Shown one piece after another: positions 1 to 7,580 of a stretch of DNA of 40,132 nucleotides (its first letter is position 1; every line of letters begins with the position of its first letter). The stretch is taken from the NCBI GenBank assembly GCA_029259345.1, contig JAPDIX010000046.1, positions 1 through 40,132 on the forward strand. Reading direction: 5' to 3'. The notes under the pieces are model-generated. The model saw only the letters and a program-made list of their open reading frames with translations, had not been told where the DNA came from and did no database searches. Origin of the DNA: Archaeoglobi archaeon (GTDB lineage: Archaea > Halobacteriota > Archaeoglobi > Archaeoglobales > Archaeoglobaceae). The translations under genes were made by a program, and so were the position numbers.

Positions 1-26
1 TACATCTTTTATGCAAAAATCACAAG

Positions 27-38
27 ATTTATATATGA
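27..38 (+). promoter_or_regulatory. TATA box of the SCP2-like gene
   Basis: An AT-rich box (atttatatatg) lies about 40 bases before the ATG at 76. The ribosome binding site gaggtga sits just upstream of that ATG. The layout fits an archaeal promoter with a short leader. Confidence 0.55.
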
Positions 39-75
39 AAGAATCCCATGATGAGATACTTAAGAGGTGATGTGA

Positions 76-426
76 ATGAGTGAGGTAAAGGATTTGATTA
101 AGAAAATGTGTGAACTCCAGAACAGCACTGAAGAAATCCAGAAAGAATTGGCTGGATGGAGTGGAGTTGTGCAGTACAAACTCGATGGTGAGGAGTTCTA
201 CGTTGAATACAAGTCAGATGGAACCTGCGAATTTAAAGAAGGTGTCCATCCGTCTCCAACCTTCGCAATAGTTGCCCCGCCAGACTATTGGCTTTCAGTC
301 ATGAAGGGGCAGGAGGATCCTGTCAGCGGTTTCATGATGGGCAAATACAAGATCGAAGGAAACGTAATGGAAGCCCAGAGGCTTGCCGGAATCGTCAAGA
401 AGTTCCAGGGCAAGTTCGACCTCTAA
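76..426 (+). CDS. SCP2 sterol-carrier-like domain protein
   Basis: A 116-residue soluble protein that is essentially one SCP2-like domain. The middle and end match the fold's usual pattern: a strand region around residues 30-50 (VQYKLDGEEFYVEY), a segment near residues 62-75 containing the APPDYWLSVMKG stretch, and a closing helix (GKYKIEGNVMEAQRLAGIV) typical of the end of SCP2 domains. Such proteins bind hydrophobic ligands; the ligand in archaea is not known. The ATG is preceded by gaggtgatgtga, a strong ribosome binding site. It appears monocistronic and is followed by a T-rich terminator. The domain call is by pattern recognition only. Confidence 0.7.
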   Translation: MSEVKDLIKKMCELQNSTEEIQKELAGWSGVVQYKLDGEEFYVEYKSDGTCEFKEGVHPSPTFAIVAPPDYWLSVMKGQEDPVSGFMMGKYKIEGNVMEAQRLAGIVKKFQGKFDL

Positions 427-440
427 TTTTTTCTTTTTTT
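427..440 (+). terminator. T-rich terminator after the SCP2-like gene
   Basis: Immediately after the stop codon come two T runs separated by one C (ttttttcttttttt). Archaeal RNA polymerase terminates at such oligo-T tracts without a hairpin. Confidence 0.5.
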
Positions 441-482
441 AAAACCAAAGACTTTTTAACCTCTGAATTTTCAAGTTAGAGA

Positions 483-1286
483 GTGGCCAAGTGTGATATT
501 TGTGGTAAGGAAATAACGCTCCCTTTCAGATGCAAGTACTGTGGGGGTACGTTTTGTGATGAACACAGGTTGCCGGAAAGTCACGATTGTGATGGCCTTG
601 ATGAGTACTGGAACGTCCCTGTGAATGTCAGGAGAAGGCTGTCGTCAACTACAAAAGGTGGTGGTTTCAAGATACCAAACTACGGAGCAAACAACACAGT
701 GTTGATAATTTGCACAATTCTGTTCTTTATCTCTCTAATAGCACCATTTCAAATGGTGAATCTCTTTGCTCTCCACCCTCGAATTGAAGTCCTCTCAACA
801 AGACCATGGCAGATTATTACGAGCATGTTTCTCCACGTTGAGTTCTGGCATTTCTTCGTCAACATGTTCGTGCTGCTTTTCTTTGGCACAGAACTTGAAA
901 GAAGGCTTGGGGACAGAAAGTATCTTGAGATTTTCTTCGCTGCAGGTCTCGCAGGAAATTTTGGGTATATCGCCTATTCCTACGCTGTTGGAAGCTTTTC
1001 TCCAGCACTTGGGGCATCTGCTGCAATTTTTGGTGTCATGGGCTGTTTGGCGATTATCGCTCCTGAGATAAGGATAATAATATTCCCTATTCCAATACCA
1101 ATTGGTATAAGAACTGCTCTTCTAATCTTTGCAATTTATGACTTCTCTATGATGTTTGCCAGTTATACTGGAATTTCTTACACAAATGTCGCCAACATCG
1201 CCCACCTTGCAGGACTTGCAGTTGGACTGTACTATGGAAACAGGATTGGCAGGAGGGGTAGAGTTAGGCATGGGTTCTTTTACTAA
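483..1286 (+). CDS. Rhomboid-family intramembrane protease with N-terminal AN1 zinc finger
   Basis: A 267-residue fusion. Residues 1-38 form an AN1-type zinc finger with ligands visible at C4, C7, C17, C20, C25, H28, H34 and C36. A linker leads to about six membrane segments from residue 72 on. The rhomboid core shows the HFFVN loop motif (H123, N127), the catalytic serine in GASAAIFG (S179) and the catalytic histidine in IAHLAGLAVG (H241). The protein should cleave membrane helices within the membrane, with the zinc finger facing the cytoplasm. The start is GTG at 483; a TTTTTAAC box about 28 bases upstream suggests a leaderless transcript. The end overlaps the next gene, so the two are probably co-transcribed. 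Confidence 0.88.
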   Translation: MAKCDICGKEITLPFRCKYCGGTFCDEHRLPESHDCDGLDEYWNVPVNVRRRLSSTTKGGGFKIPNYGANNTVLIICTILFFISLIAPFQMVNLFALHPRIEVLSTRPWQIITSMFLHVEFWHFFVNMFVLLFFGTELERRLGDRKYLEIFFAAGLAGNFGYIAYSYAVGSFSPALGASAAIFGVMGCLAIIAPEIRIIIFPIPIPIGIRTALLIFAIYDFSMMFASYTGISYTNVANIAHLAGLAVGLYYGNRIGRRGRVRHGFFY

Positions 1287-2205
1287 ACCGGCAGTCTGGA
1301 GGGAGAAGGAGAGGCTGGATGGCAGAATAGTTGATTGTGCTACAATAATACTTCGCACGAGAGGGTGTAGATGGGATAGCTGCTATATGTGTGGATACAC
1401 GAATGATGCCTATCCCGCAACGAGAGATGAGCTCATCCAGCAGATTGATATGGCTCTGGAAGGCGTTAGTGCAGAGGTCGTCAAGATATTTACTTCCGGC
1501 AGTTTCTTTGATGATGCTGAAGTTCCCAAAGAAGTTCGCACGTATTTGCGTGACAGGATTAAAGATGTGGGAGCTAAAAAGCTGACAGTCGAGAGCAGAC
1601 CAGAGTTCGTGGAAAAGGAGAAGCTGGATGATTTCAGGGGAGTGAACCTTGAAGTTGGGATAGGGCTCGAGACTGCGGATGATGAAATCAGGGAGCTTTG
1701 CATAAACAAAGGCTTTAGTTTTGAGGACTTCGTGAGGGCTGCTGAAACTCTCAAAGAGATGGGGTTCAGGACTAAGTGCTACCTGCTTTTGAAGCCCCCA
1801 TTCCTTTCGGAGAGAGAGACAATCGAGGATGCTGTCAAATCCATAAAGGCTGTTAAAAAACATGCCGATGTCATCTCCCTCAACCTCACGAATGTTCAGA
1901 GAGGCACACTCGTCGAGAAACTGTGGAGAGCAAAGCTCTACCGACCCCCATGGTTGTGGAGTGCGGTAGAGGTTCTTAAGAAAGGAAAGGATATAGGAGT
2001 TGAGATTATCTGCGACCCGGTTGCTGCTGGAAAAAAGCGAGGCCCGCACAACTGCGGAAAATGTGACGCTGATATGTCCAAGGCCATACGAGACTTTTCT
2101 CTTACCCAAGATGCGAAAAAGCTTGAAAATATTAAGTGTGAGTGCATTTTAAAGTGGAGAAAGGTTCTGGAGCTTGAGAATTATTCAAGGATCCCTCTGC
2201 TGTAA
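1270..2205 (+). CDS. Archaeosine biosynthesis radical SAM protein, RaSEA-like
   Basis: About 311 residues from the chosen ATG. A longer reading from 1156 lies inside the rhomboid gene and lacks support, whereas this ATG has aggagggg 12 bases upstream. The cluster-binding motif near the N-terminus reads GCRWDSCYMCGYTND, a CX4CX2C spacing that departs from the classic CX3CX2C radical SAM motif. The later GVNLEVGIGLETADDEIREL segment is typical of Elp3-like radical SAM folds, and a cysteine-rich C-terminal part (NCGKCDADMSKAI, KCEC) follows. RaSEA works with ArcS to convert lysine-modified preQ0 in tRNA position 15 to archaeosine. The family is recognised by memory of this motif pattern; ArcS is not in the window. 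It overlaps the upstream gene by 17 bases. Confidence 0.78.
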   Translation: MGSFTKPAVWREKERLDGRIVDCATIILRTRGCRWDSCYMCGYTNDAYPATRDELIQQIDMALEGVSAEVVKIFTSGSFFDDAEVPKEVRTYLRDRIKDVGAKKLTVESRPEFVEKEKLDDFRGVNLEVGIGLETADDEIRELCINKGFSFEDFVRAAETLKEMGFRTKCYLLLKPPFLSERETIEDAVKSIKAVKKHADVISLNLTNVQRGTLVEKLWRAKLYRPPWLWSAVEVLKKGKDIGVEIICDPVAAGKKRGPHNCGKCDADMSKAIRDFSLTQDAKKLENIKCECILKWRKVLELENYSRIPLL

Positions 2206-2240
2206 TTTAACTATTTAGACCAGTGGCAATGGGGGGGAAA

Positions 2241-2684
2241 ATGAACTTATACTTCTTCACCTACACTGGCAACAGTAGGAGGATTGCGGAAATCGTAGCG
2301 AGTAAGCTAAATGTCAAGCCGAAAGAAATCAGGACATACAGATTTCCCTATCCTATCTGGCTTCTTTTATCCTTCATCCCATTTCTGGGGGTCAAAATAG
2401 ACGTGGATGAACCTGATGATGACAGAATCCTTCTCTGCTTCCCGAAGTGGACTTTCAACTGCCCCCCAATTACAGCCTTCCTAAAAAAGTTCGCCAGAGG
2501 CAGGGAAATCCTTATGATAATCTGCTACGGTGGTTTCGACGAGAGAAGGTATGCAGAGTTTTACAGAAAATTTGCCCTGAAGTGTGGAGCGGTTAAGGCA
2601 GATTACCTGATAATTAAACGGAGAAAGCTAAAAGAGAGCCCAGCAGATGTCGAGAAAGAGATTTTAGAATGGCTTAACCCTTAA
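2241..2684 (+). CDS. Flavodoxin-like protein
   Basis: A 147-residue protein starting at the ATG that follows gggggg; an earlier GTG at 2223 is possible. The N-terminus MNLYFFTYTGNSRRIAE is the FMN phosphate-binding loop pattern (TxTGNS) of flavodoxins. The rest has alternating strands and helices (DRILLCFPKWTFNCPP, ILMIICYGG), matching the other two FMN loops. The likely role is single-electron transfer or an NAD(P)H:flavin partner; the redox partner is unknown. It might serve the neighbouring radical SAM enzyme, which needs an electron donor, and it lies only 35 bases downstream of it, but that is inference. The 3' end overlaps the convergent AcnX gene by 11 bases. Confidence 0.7.
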   Translation: MNLYFFTYTGNSRRIAEIVASKLNVKPKEIRTYRFPYPIWLLLSFIPFLGVKIDVDEPDDDRILLCFPKWTFNCPPITAFLKKFARGREILMIICYGGFDERRYAEFYRKFALKCGAVKADYLIIKRRKLKESPADVEKEILEWLNP

Positions 2685-3795
2685 CTACCTCCTCAACACA
2701 TCTTTTCAGGTCACCAAACGCCACATTAACCTTTCTCATTGATGGAAGATAATTGAAAGCCTTGCCCGAGTTCACCATAACACACTCAAATCTCTGTGTT
2801 GCAGGAGAGACCACCATGCAGGTGTCGTTGAAAACCTTCACACCCAATGCTTCGAGCTTCCTGACCACATCCCTCTTTTCGGAAAAAACTCTGCGTGAGG
2901 TAAATATCCAAAACTCCTTTTTCACCCTTCTTCCATCCAGCAACTTAAGAACCATCTCTAACTCCTGACCAGAGGTGTGGGGACAGCCAACTGTGATTAA
3001 ATCCGGTTCACATTCAGCTTTAAGCTCTCCAGAAATCTCTATCTTCTCCGAAGGTCTCTCAAAATCCTTCCATTCTGGCGTGATTCCTTCAGCATGAAAC
3101 ATCACAGTGTTGCCGGATGCCGCAAGTGCCGCTCCTAACAGCTTGAGTTCCCACTCTTCTACCTCTCTCTCGAAAACAAAGTAGGGAATCTCATCTTTAA
3201 GCTCTTTTCCCCCGATATATCCCGCTGCTGCAAGATTTCCTTTGACTTTAACTGTAATCGTTGGAGATCTGTTCTCCTTTATGTGCATCCCGTAGTAGGG
3301 TGTTTTTCCTATCATCGCTGCGGCTAATGCACAAGGCCCGCATTCTCTGTTTGTTCTCGCCCCTATAATTGAATTGGCATATACTATAGCGGAGCTCTCA
3401 GCCCATGCTATGTGCTCCCCAAAATTTGGCCTTGAAAGGTAGTAGGGGGTGCAGGTCAAAACAATCTCCACCCCAAGCTTTTCGAACACTCCCAATACCC
3501 TCATCTGCTTTTCATAAAAATCCTCACTTATACCCATCTCCCTCCATCTTTTCAAATCCATTCCGGCTGGATTCAGAGTGGTCGGAACTCTAACCCTCCC
3601 ATCCAGCGATTCGAGCCACTCTAAACCCGCATCACCGATATTATCATAGCTAACACCAGAAATATGTGCAGAGGTTATTTCAACCAGCCTCTCAGCGTCA
3701 TTAGTCTCCCCTACTGCAACAAGAATCTCCATACACTTTCTGATGGTTTCATTCTCACTGTTAAGCATCCTCTCTTCGTCTTTTGTCAGATACAT
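2674..3795 (-). CDS. AcnX-family protein; phosphomevalonate dehydratase large subunit
   Basis: About 373 residues of the aconitase X catalytic (DUF521) family. The N-terminus MYLTKDEERML, the SAHISGVSYDNIGDAGLEWL block, the TTLNPAGMDL block and the cysteine motif NRECGPCALAAAMIGKTPYYG, which probably holds the iron-sulfur ligands, are characteristic. In archaea this subunit pairs with a small DUF126 subunit to dehydrate (R)-5-phosphomevalonate to trans-anhydromevalonate phosphate in the modified mevalonate pathway. No small subunit is seen here. The chosen ATG overlaps the speE stop codon by one base and has ggaggtgg upstream, so the two genes are translationally coupled. An alternative start eight codons earlier lies inside speE. 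Confidence 0.85.
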   Translation of the reverse strand: MYLTKDEERMLNSENETIRKCMEILVAVGETNDAERLVEITSAHISGVSYDNIGDAGLEWLESLDGRVRVPTTLNPAGMDLKRWREMGISEDFYEKQMRVLGVFEKLGVEIVLTCTPYYLSRPNFGEHIAWAESSAIVYANSIIGARTNRECGPCALAAAMIGKTPYYGMHIKENRSPTITVKVKGNLAAAGYIGGKELKDEIPYFVFEREVEEWELKLLGAALAASGNTVMFHAEGITPEWKDFERPSEKIEISGELKAECEPDLITVGCPHTSGQELEMVLKLLDGRRVKKEFWIFTSRRVFSEKRDVVRKLEALGVKVFNDTCMVVSPATQRFECVMVNSGKAFNYLPSMRKVNVAFGDLKRCVEEVVKG

Positions 3796-4595
3796 CACTC
3801 CACCTCCTTCTTGAGCCATTCGGGTAAAGCAAAGGCTGCTTTATGAACTTCGGGATTGTAGTGCTTCGTTTTACCCCTAAGTCTCTCGAATCTCTCCTCT
3901 AACCTGCCAAAGTCAAAGTTTCCAGCAATTATGAAGCTCCACAGTGCAAGCGGATAGGTGGGTATGCAGGAGGTGTAAACTTTCCTCTTCCCGAAAACCC
4001 TCGAATTTTCGATTAGTTTTTTGAAATACTCCTTTTGGATCAGAGGGGACTGGGACTGGCAGCAAAATACGCCACATTTCTTGGCAGCAAGTTCGAAGAA
4101 TTCTTTATCAAAGAGCGTGTCACTAACACCAACCGGATCGGTGCTGTCCACAATAACAACATCAAACCTTTCGCAATTTGCGAGAAATTCCTTGCCATCG
4201 GAAATCACAACCTCAACCCTTTCATCCTCAAAAGCTTTCTTGTCAATCCCAATATACTTTCTGCAGAGGTCTATTACGTTTCTGTCTATATCTACCAAAA
4301 CAGCCCTCTCAACATCATGCTTCAGAACTTCCCTCAAAGCTCCGCCATCTCCCCCTCCAACTATTGCCACCTTTTTTGGATCAGAATGGGAAAGCATGGG
4401 AACGTGAACAAGCATTTCATGATAAATTGCTTCATCAAACTCAGTAAGCTGAATCTTACCGTCTATTACAAGCATCTTTCCGAAGGACTCAGTTTCATAA
4501 ATCTCAATTTTCTGAACCCCACTTGCTTCGTAAATCTTCCTGCGGAGTTTAATGGTCAATCCGCATCCATTGTAATACTCAACAAACCAATCCAT
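3795..4595 (-). CDS. speE: Spermidine synthase-family aminopropyltransferase
   Basis: A 266-residue protein of normal family length. The glycine-rich nucleotide loop VAIVGGGDGGALREVLKH binds decarboxylated S-adenosylmethionine; the acidic VLVDIDRNVIDLCR strand follows, and FDVVIVDSTDPVG carries the catalytic aspartates. The N-terminal beta region contains the YETESFGKMLVIDGKIQLTE signature. It transfers an aminopropyl group to putrescine, agmatine or a longer polyamine; archaeal members often prefer agmatine or make long polyamines, and the substrate cannot be read from the sequence. A TATA-like box (cttttataa on the minus strand near 4618-4628) is about 25 bases from the ATG, suggesting a leaderless transcript. 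Confidence 0.9.
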   Translation of the reverse strand: MDWFVEYYNGCGLTIKLRRKIYEASGVQKIEIYETESFGKMLVIDGKIQLTEFDEAIYHEMLVHVPMLSHSDPKKVAIVGGGDGGALREVLKHDVERAVLVDIDRNVIDLCRKYIGIDKKAFEDERVEVVISDGKEFLANCERFDVVIVDSTDPVGVSDTLFDKEFFELAAKKCGVFCCQSQSPLIQKEYFKKLIENSRVFGKRKVYTSCIPTYPLALWSFIIAGNFDFGRLEERFERLRGKTKHYNPEVHKAAFALPEWLKKEVE

Positions 4596-4596
4596 A

Positions 4597-4629
4597 AGTT
4601 AATAAAGAGGTTGTGGAATTATAAAAGGT
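4597..4629. promoter_or_regulatory. Compact divergent promoters, speE and isochorismatase-like gene
   Basis: Only 34 bases separate the two start codons. One TATA-like box (ttaataaag, 4600-4608) is properly spaced for a leaderless plus-strand transcript. Another (ttataattc read on the minus strand, 4617-4627) is properly spaced for a leaderless minus-strand transcript. The two promoters therefore interlock. Confidence 0.5.
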
Positions 4630-5145
4630 ATGGCTCTGGTGGTTGTAGACTTCCAGGAAAAACTCGTCCCACATATTGATGGAATTGACGACATACTGAA
4701 AAATGCGGTTAAGCTAATAAAAGCTTCGAAGACTCTAAAAATTCCCATTCTGGTTACAGAACAGATAAAACTCGGAAAAACTGTTGATGCTGTGGCAGAT
4801 GTGTTAGAGAGTGAGGCAATCGAGAAAGCGACCTTCAGCTGCTTCAAAAACAGGGAATTTAAAAAGAGACTGGAAGATACTAACGCGAACAGAGTAATTC
4901 TTGTTGGAATAGAAGCACATATATGCATTCTTCAGACAGCAATTGATTTGAAAAAGGCAGGATATGAGGTTTATGTTGCAGCAGATTGCACGGGATCGAG
5001 GAAAAGCTACGACAAAGAAATAGCCATTATGCGGATGCAGAGTGAAGGAATAAAGCTCACAACATCAGAGAGTATAATCTACGAACTCATGGAGAGCGCT
5101 AAACATCCAGCCTTCAAAAAAATTTTGGAGATCGTAAAAGGTTAA
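4630..5145 (+). CDS. Isochorismatase-family cysteine hydrolase
   Basis: A 171-residue protein with the family's catalytic triad: D7 in ALVVVDFQE, K66 in EKATFSCF and C99 in GIEAHICILQTA. The EAHICI motif is the form found in YcaC-like and related amidohydrolases rather than classical nicotinamidases. Substrate unknown; family members hydrolyse nicotinamide, N-carbamoyl compounds, isochorismate and other amides. It is divergent from speE, and the pairing with polyamine synthesis is suggestive only. Its stop overlaps the convergent hydrolase gene by four bases. Confidence 0.82.
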   Translation: MALVVVDFQEKLVPHIDGIDDILKNAVKLIKASKTLKIPILVTEQIKLGKTVDAVADVLESEAIEKATFSCFKNREFKKRLEDTNANRVILVGIEAHICILQTAIDLKKAGYEVYVAADCTGSRKSYDKEIAIMRMQSEGIKLTTSESIIYELMESAKHPAFKKILEIVKG

Positions 5146-5885
5146 AGTTTCTTTAAAAACTCCTTAACTGCCCTGTTGAACTCTTCAGGTTTTTTGAGCA
5201 TTACCATGTGTCCCGCTTCTGGTATAACCACCATCTCGGAATTCGGTATATGTTTCTTTAAAAATTCCGAGTACTTTACTGGCGTCAGCAAGTCCTTCTC
5301 CCCAACGATTATCAGCGTGGGAACGTCAATCTTAACTTCTCCGCTTCTGTATCTCTCTAGAAGGTCAAACCTGTCGCAGATAGACAGATCTTTCAGAAGA
5401 ATAGAGGCTCTCTCCGCAAATACCTTTGAAAACTCATCTGCAAGCTTTTCATCTGAAAAAGCATACTTCGACATCATCCTTGCGGTCTCTTCAGGTTTCT
5501 CCCTCAATCCTTCGAGAATCTGTGGCAGAACTCTAAGTCTGACACCTGTCCCAACCAAAATCAGACCTTTTACTACCTTTGGATGGTTCAGATAGATCTT
5601 TTGGGCTACTGCCCCTCCAAGACTGTGTCCGGCAACAATAGCTTTACCCAGTATTTTCTTTACAGCCTTTGCAACGAAATATGCGTAGTCATCAATACCC
5701 ATAATTTCAGCCTTGCAACTCTCTCCATGATTTGGCAAGTCCACAGCGTATCCACCTATGTCTGAAAGCTGACTCTCCCACAAAGTTGCGTCACAACCCG
5801 AACCATGGATATAAACGATGTCTGCATCCTTTCCTTTAAGAAAGGATAGCTTGACAGCATCTACATCCACCTCAAACCTCTCCAT
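5142..5885 (-). CDS. Alpha/beta-fold hydrolase
   Basis: A 247-residue protein with all three catalytic elements of the alpha/beta hydrolase fold. The nucleophile elbow is AGHSLGGAVAQK, the acid is in LIIVGEKDLLTPVKYSEF, and the histidine is in PEAGHMVMLKKPEEF. An oxyanion-hole segment is visible near the start (VYIHGSGCDATLWE). It is probably a cytoplasmic esterase or lipase-like enzyme; substrate unknown. It stands alone on the minus strand between two plus-strand units. Confidence 0.85.
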   Translation of the reverse strand: MERFEVDVDAVKLSFLKGKDADIVYIHGSGCDATLWESQLSDIGGYAVDLPNHGESCKAEIMGIDDYAYFVAKAVKKILGKAIVAGHSLGGAVAQKIYLNHPKVVKGLILVGTGVRLRVLPQILEGLREKPEETARMMSKYAFSDEKLADEFSKVFAERASILLKDLSICDRFDLLERYRSGEVKIDVPTLIIVGEKDLLTPVKYSEFLKKHIPNSEMVVIPEAGHMVMLKKPEEFNRAVKEFLKKL

Positions 5886-5939
5886 ACAACAAGTCTATTT
5901 TTCAGGATATAAAATTTAATATGGTGTTCCACCAACGCA

Positions 5940-5952
5940 CAATTTATTAAAC
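5940..5952 (+). promoter_or_regulatory. Candidate TATA box of thi4
   Basis: An AT-rich stretch (caatttattaaac) centred about 27 bases before the ATG at 5973, the spacing expected for a leaderless archaeal transcript. Only 87 bases separate the two genes and no TPP riboswitch is visible. Confidence 0.45.
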
Positions 5953-5972
5953 AATGTTGCATTAAAGTCAGC

Positions 5973-6728
5973 ATGGAGGCTGAAATTACACGGGCGATAA
6001 TCGAGAGTGCATCTGAAGAGTGGGTCGAACTTGCTGAATCTGACGTAATAGTTGTTGGAGCTGGCCCTTCAGGATTAACTGCCGCAAAATACATGGCAGA
6101 GAGGGGGCTCAGAACGCTCGTCCTCGAAAGAAGGTTGAGCTTTGGTGGCGGTATTGGTGGAGGAGGTATGCTCTTTCACAAGGTTGTAGCTGAAAAAGAG
6201 GCAAAAGAGATTCTTGATGATTTCAATATAAAATATAAAGTTCGCAGAAATCTCCTTGTCATTGATGCAGCCGAAATAATGGCCAAGCTTGCTGCCAAAG
6301 CCATAGACAGCGGGGCGAAAATCATCCACGGTGTTTCGGTAGAGGACGTGATTTTCAGAGAAGACCCACTTGCTGTAAAAGGTGTCTGCATTCAGTGGAG
6401 TGCTGTTGAAATTTCCGGTCTGCATGTTGATCCTATCTTCTTAAGAAGTAGAGCGGTTGTTGATGCCACTGGCCACGATGCAGAGGTAATATCAGTCGCT
6501 TCGAGGAAGATTCCTCTTGATGTGCCAGTTGTTGGAGAGAGGTCAGCATATTGCGAGGTTGCAGAGAAAGAGATTGTGGAAAAGACGGGCAGAGTTGTGA
6601 AGGGTCTTTATGCTGCTGGTATGGCAGTGGCTGCAGTCCATAACCTGCCTAGGATGGGGCCGATATTCGGCGGTATGCTCATGAGCGGAAAGAAGATTGC
6701 GGAGATAGTTGCTGAAGACCTCTCATGA
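5973..6728 (+). CDS. thi4: Thiazole synthase, archaeal sulfide-dependent Thi4 type
   Basis: A 251-residue Thi4. The dinucleotide-binding motif [14 protein letters not shown] (residues 25-38), the [18 protein letters not shown] loop and the C-terminal [19 protein letters not shown] segment are diagnostic. Thi4 builds the thiazole half of thiamine from NAD and glycine. Yeast Thi4 gives up the sulfur of its own cysteine, so it turns over once; here the equivalent place (GLHVDPIF) has histidine H151, as in methanogen enzymes that use free sulfide and iron catalytically. Catalytic use is therefore expected. The stop overlaps the next gene's start in an ATGA, so the two are coupled. Confidence 0.9.
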   Translation: MEAEITRAIIESASEEWVELAESDVIVVGAGPSGLTAAKYMAERGLRTLVLERRLSFGGGIGGGGMLFHKVVAEKEAKEILDDFNIKYKVRRNLLVIDAAEIMAKLAAKAIDSGAKIIHGVSVEDVIFREDPLAVKGVCIQWSAVEISGLHVDPIFLRSRAVVDATGHDAEVISVASRKIPLDVPVVGERSAYCEVAEKEIVEKTGRVVKGLYAAGMAVAAVHNLPRMGPIFGGMLMSGKKIAEIVAEDLS

Positions 6729-7537
6729 AGGTAGTTTTAACCTCTCACAGAGTTGAAAATCTTCCTTTTATTAAAGAAGAGTTTGAAAAGGCTAACATAA
6801 TCATACTGGAGGAGCCAAAAAATGATTTGCTCTATGACGCTATTGAGGGGAAACTGGAGATAGATGAGTACGTGAGAAGGTTGGACACCCCATTCCCAAT
6901 CTACACAAAAAAGCTCATAGAGATGCTTAGGAATTTGAAAGGCAAAGAAATTTTACAGATTGAACCTTATCTCGAAGAGGTAGAGAAGCTCAGAACTTTC
7001 AATTCTGGAGACGAGCGAGTTAGAGAGATGGAAAGGAAGGTCAACATGACTTACATTGATTACGCTGAATCCTTTCTAAAATCAGACTTTGACGAGATTG
7101 TTGAGAAGGTTCTAAGGTTTGCACAAGCTGACGCGGAGAGGACTGTAATGAGGGACAGAATGAGGGCTGATGCAATCGAACCGGTAGATAGTCAGGTCAT
7201 TGAGGCTGGATTAATGCACAGAAAGCTTGCTGAATTTCTCGATGCTGAAGTTGTAAGTATTCCAGAGATGATAGCAGAGAAGATCAGAACAGAATATCTT
7301 GAAAGCCCAGGCAATATGCTTACACAGGCATTTATAAATGGTGAAGAGTGCGACTTCAATTTGCTTGCTGCGAGAAGTCTCGTTTTTGTAACCCTCCTTG
7401 AAAAAAAGGAGATAGTGCCTGACTTTGAGGGTGATTTTCCCCACTTCATCCACGAGCAGAAACTCGCGAGGTTTGTGAACAGGCTTGACTACGAGAAATG
7501 CAGAAAGGTTTTCACCAAATTCTGGACTCACAAATAA
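6725..7537 (+). CDS. Conserved-looking protein of unknown function, coupled to thi4
   Basis: Not recognised. A 270-residue soluble protein with no signal peptide or membrane segment. It begins [21 protein letters not shown], has a helical centre with [26 protein letters not shown]-like charged character, and ends with a cluster of histidine and aromatic residues ([22 protein letters not shown]). Four-base ATGA overlap with thi4 argues for translational coupling, and codon use looks like its neighbours. A role linked to thiamine synthesis is possible from position only. A new promoter lies right after it. Confidence 0.7.
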   Translation: MKVVLTSHRVENLPFIKEEFEKANIIILEEPKNDLLYDAIEGKLEIDEYVRRLDTPFPIYTKKLIEMLRNLKGKEILQIEPYLEEVEKLRTFNSGDERVREMERKVNMTYIDYAESFLKSDFDEIVEKVLRFAQADAERTVMRDRMRADAIEPVDSQVIEAGLMHRKLAEFLDAEVVSIPEMIAEKIRTEYLESPGNMLTQAFINGEECDFNLLAARSLVFVTLLEKKEIVPDFEGDFPHFIHEQKLARFVNRLDYEKCRKVFTKFWTHK

Positions 7538-7546
7538 GCTCAGCAA

Positions 7547-7557
7547 GGTTTATATTT
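7547..7557 (+). promoter_or_regulatory. TATA box of the aspartokinase operon
   Basis: The box gtttatatttc is about 28 bases before the ATG at 7581, giving a near-leaderless transcript. It begins the aspartokinase / DHH nuclease / pcc1 operon. Confidence 0.55.
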
Positions 7558-7580
7558 CCTGCCAAAATTAGGCCAGAAAG

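Noticed and set aside
1156-1269. Extra 38 codons before the RaSEA-like protein
   Set aside because: They lie within the rhomboid gene in another frame and the ATG at 1270 has a good ribosome site.
1264-2109. Long minus-strand frame opposite the RaSEA-like gene
   Set aside because: Shadow of a clear protein family on the plus strand; no recognisable motifs and no ribosome site.
4035-4679. 214-codon plus-strand frame opposite speE
   Set aside because: Speed of codon bias and motifs support SpeE on the minus strand; this frame has no protein-like pattern.
5886-5972. TPP riboswitch before thi4
   Set aside because: The interval is only 87 bases and lacks the conserved THI-box sequences.
6075-6425. 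Minus-strand frame opposite thi4
   Set aside because: Thi4 motifs run through the same bases in the other direction.
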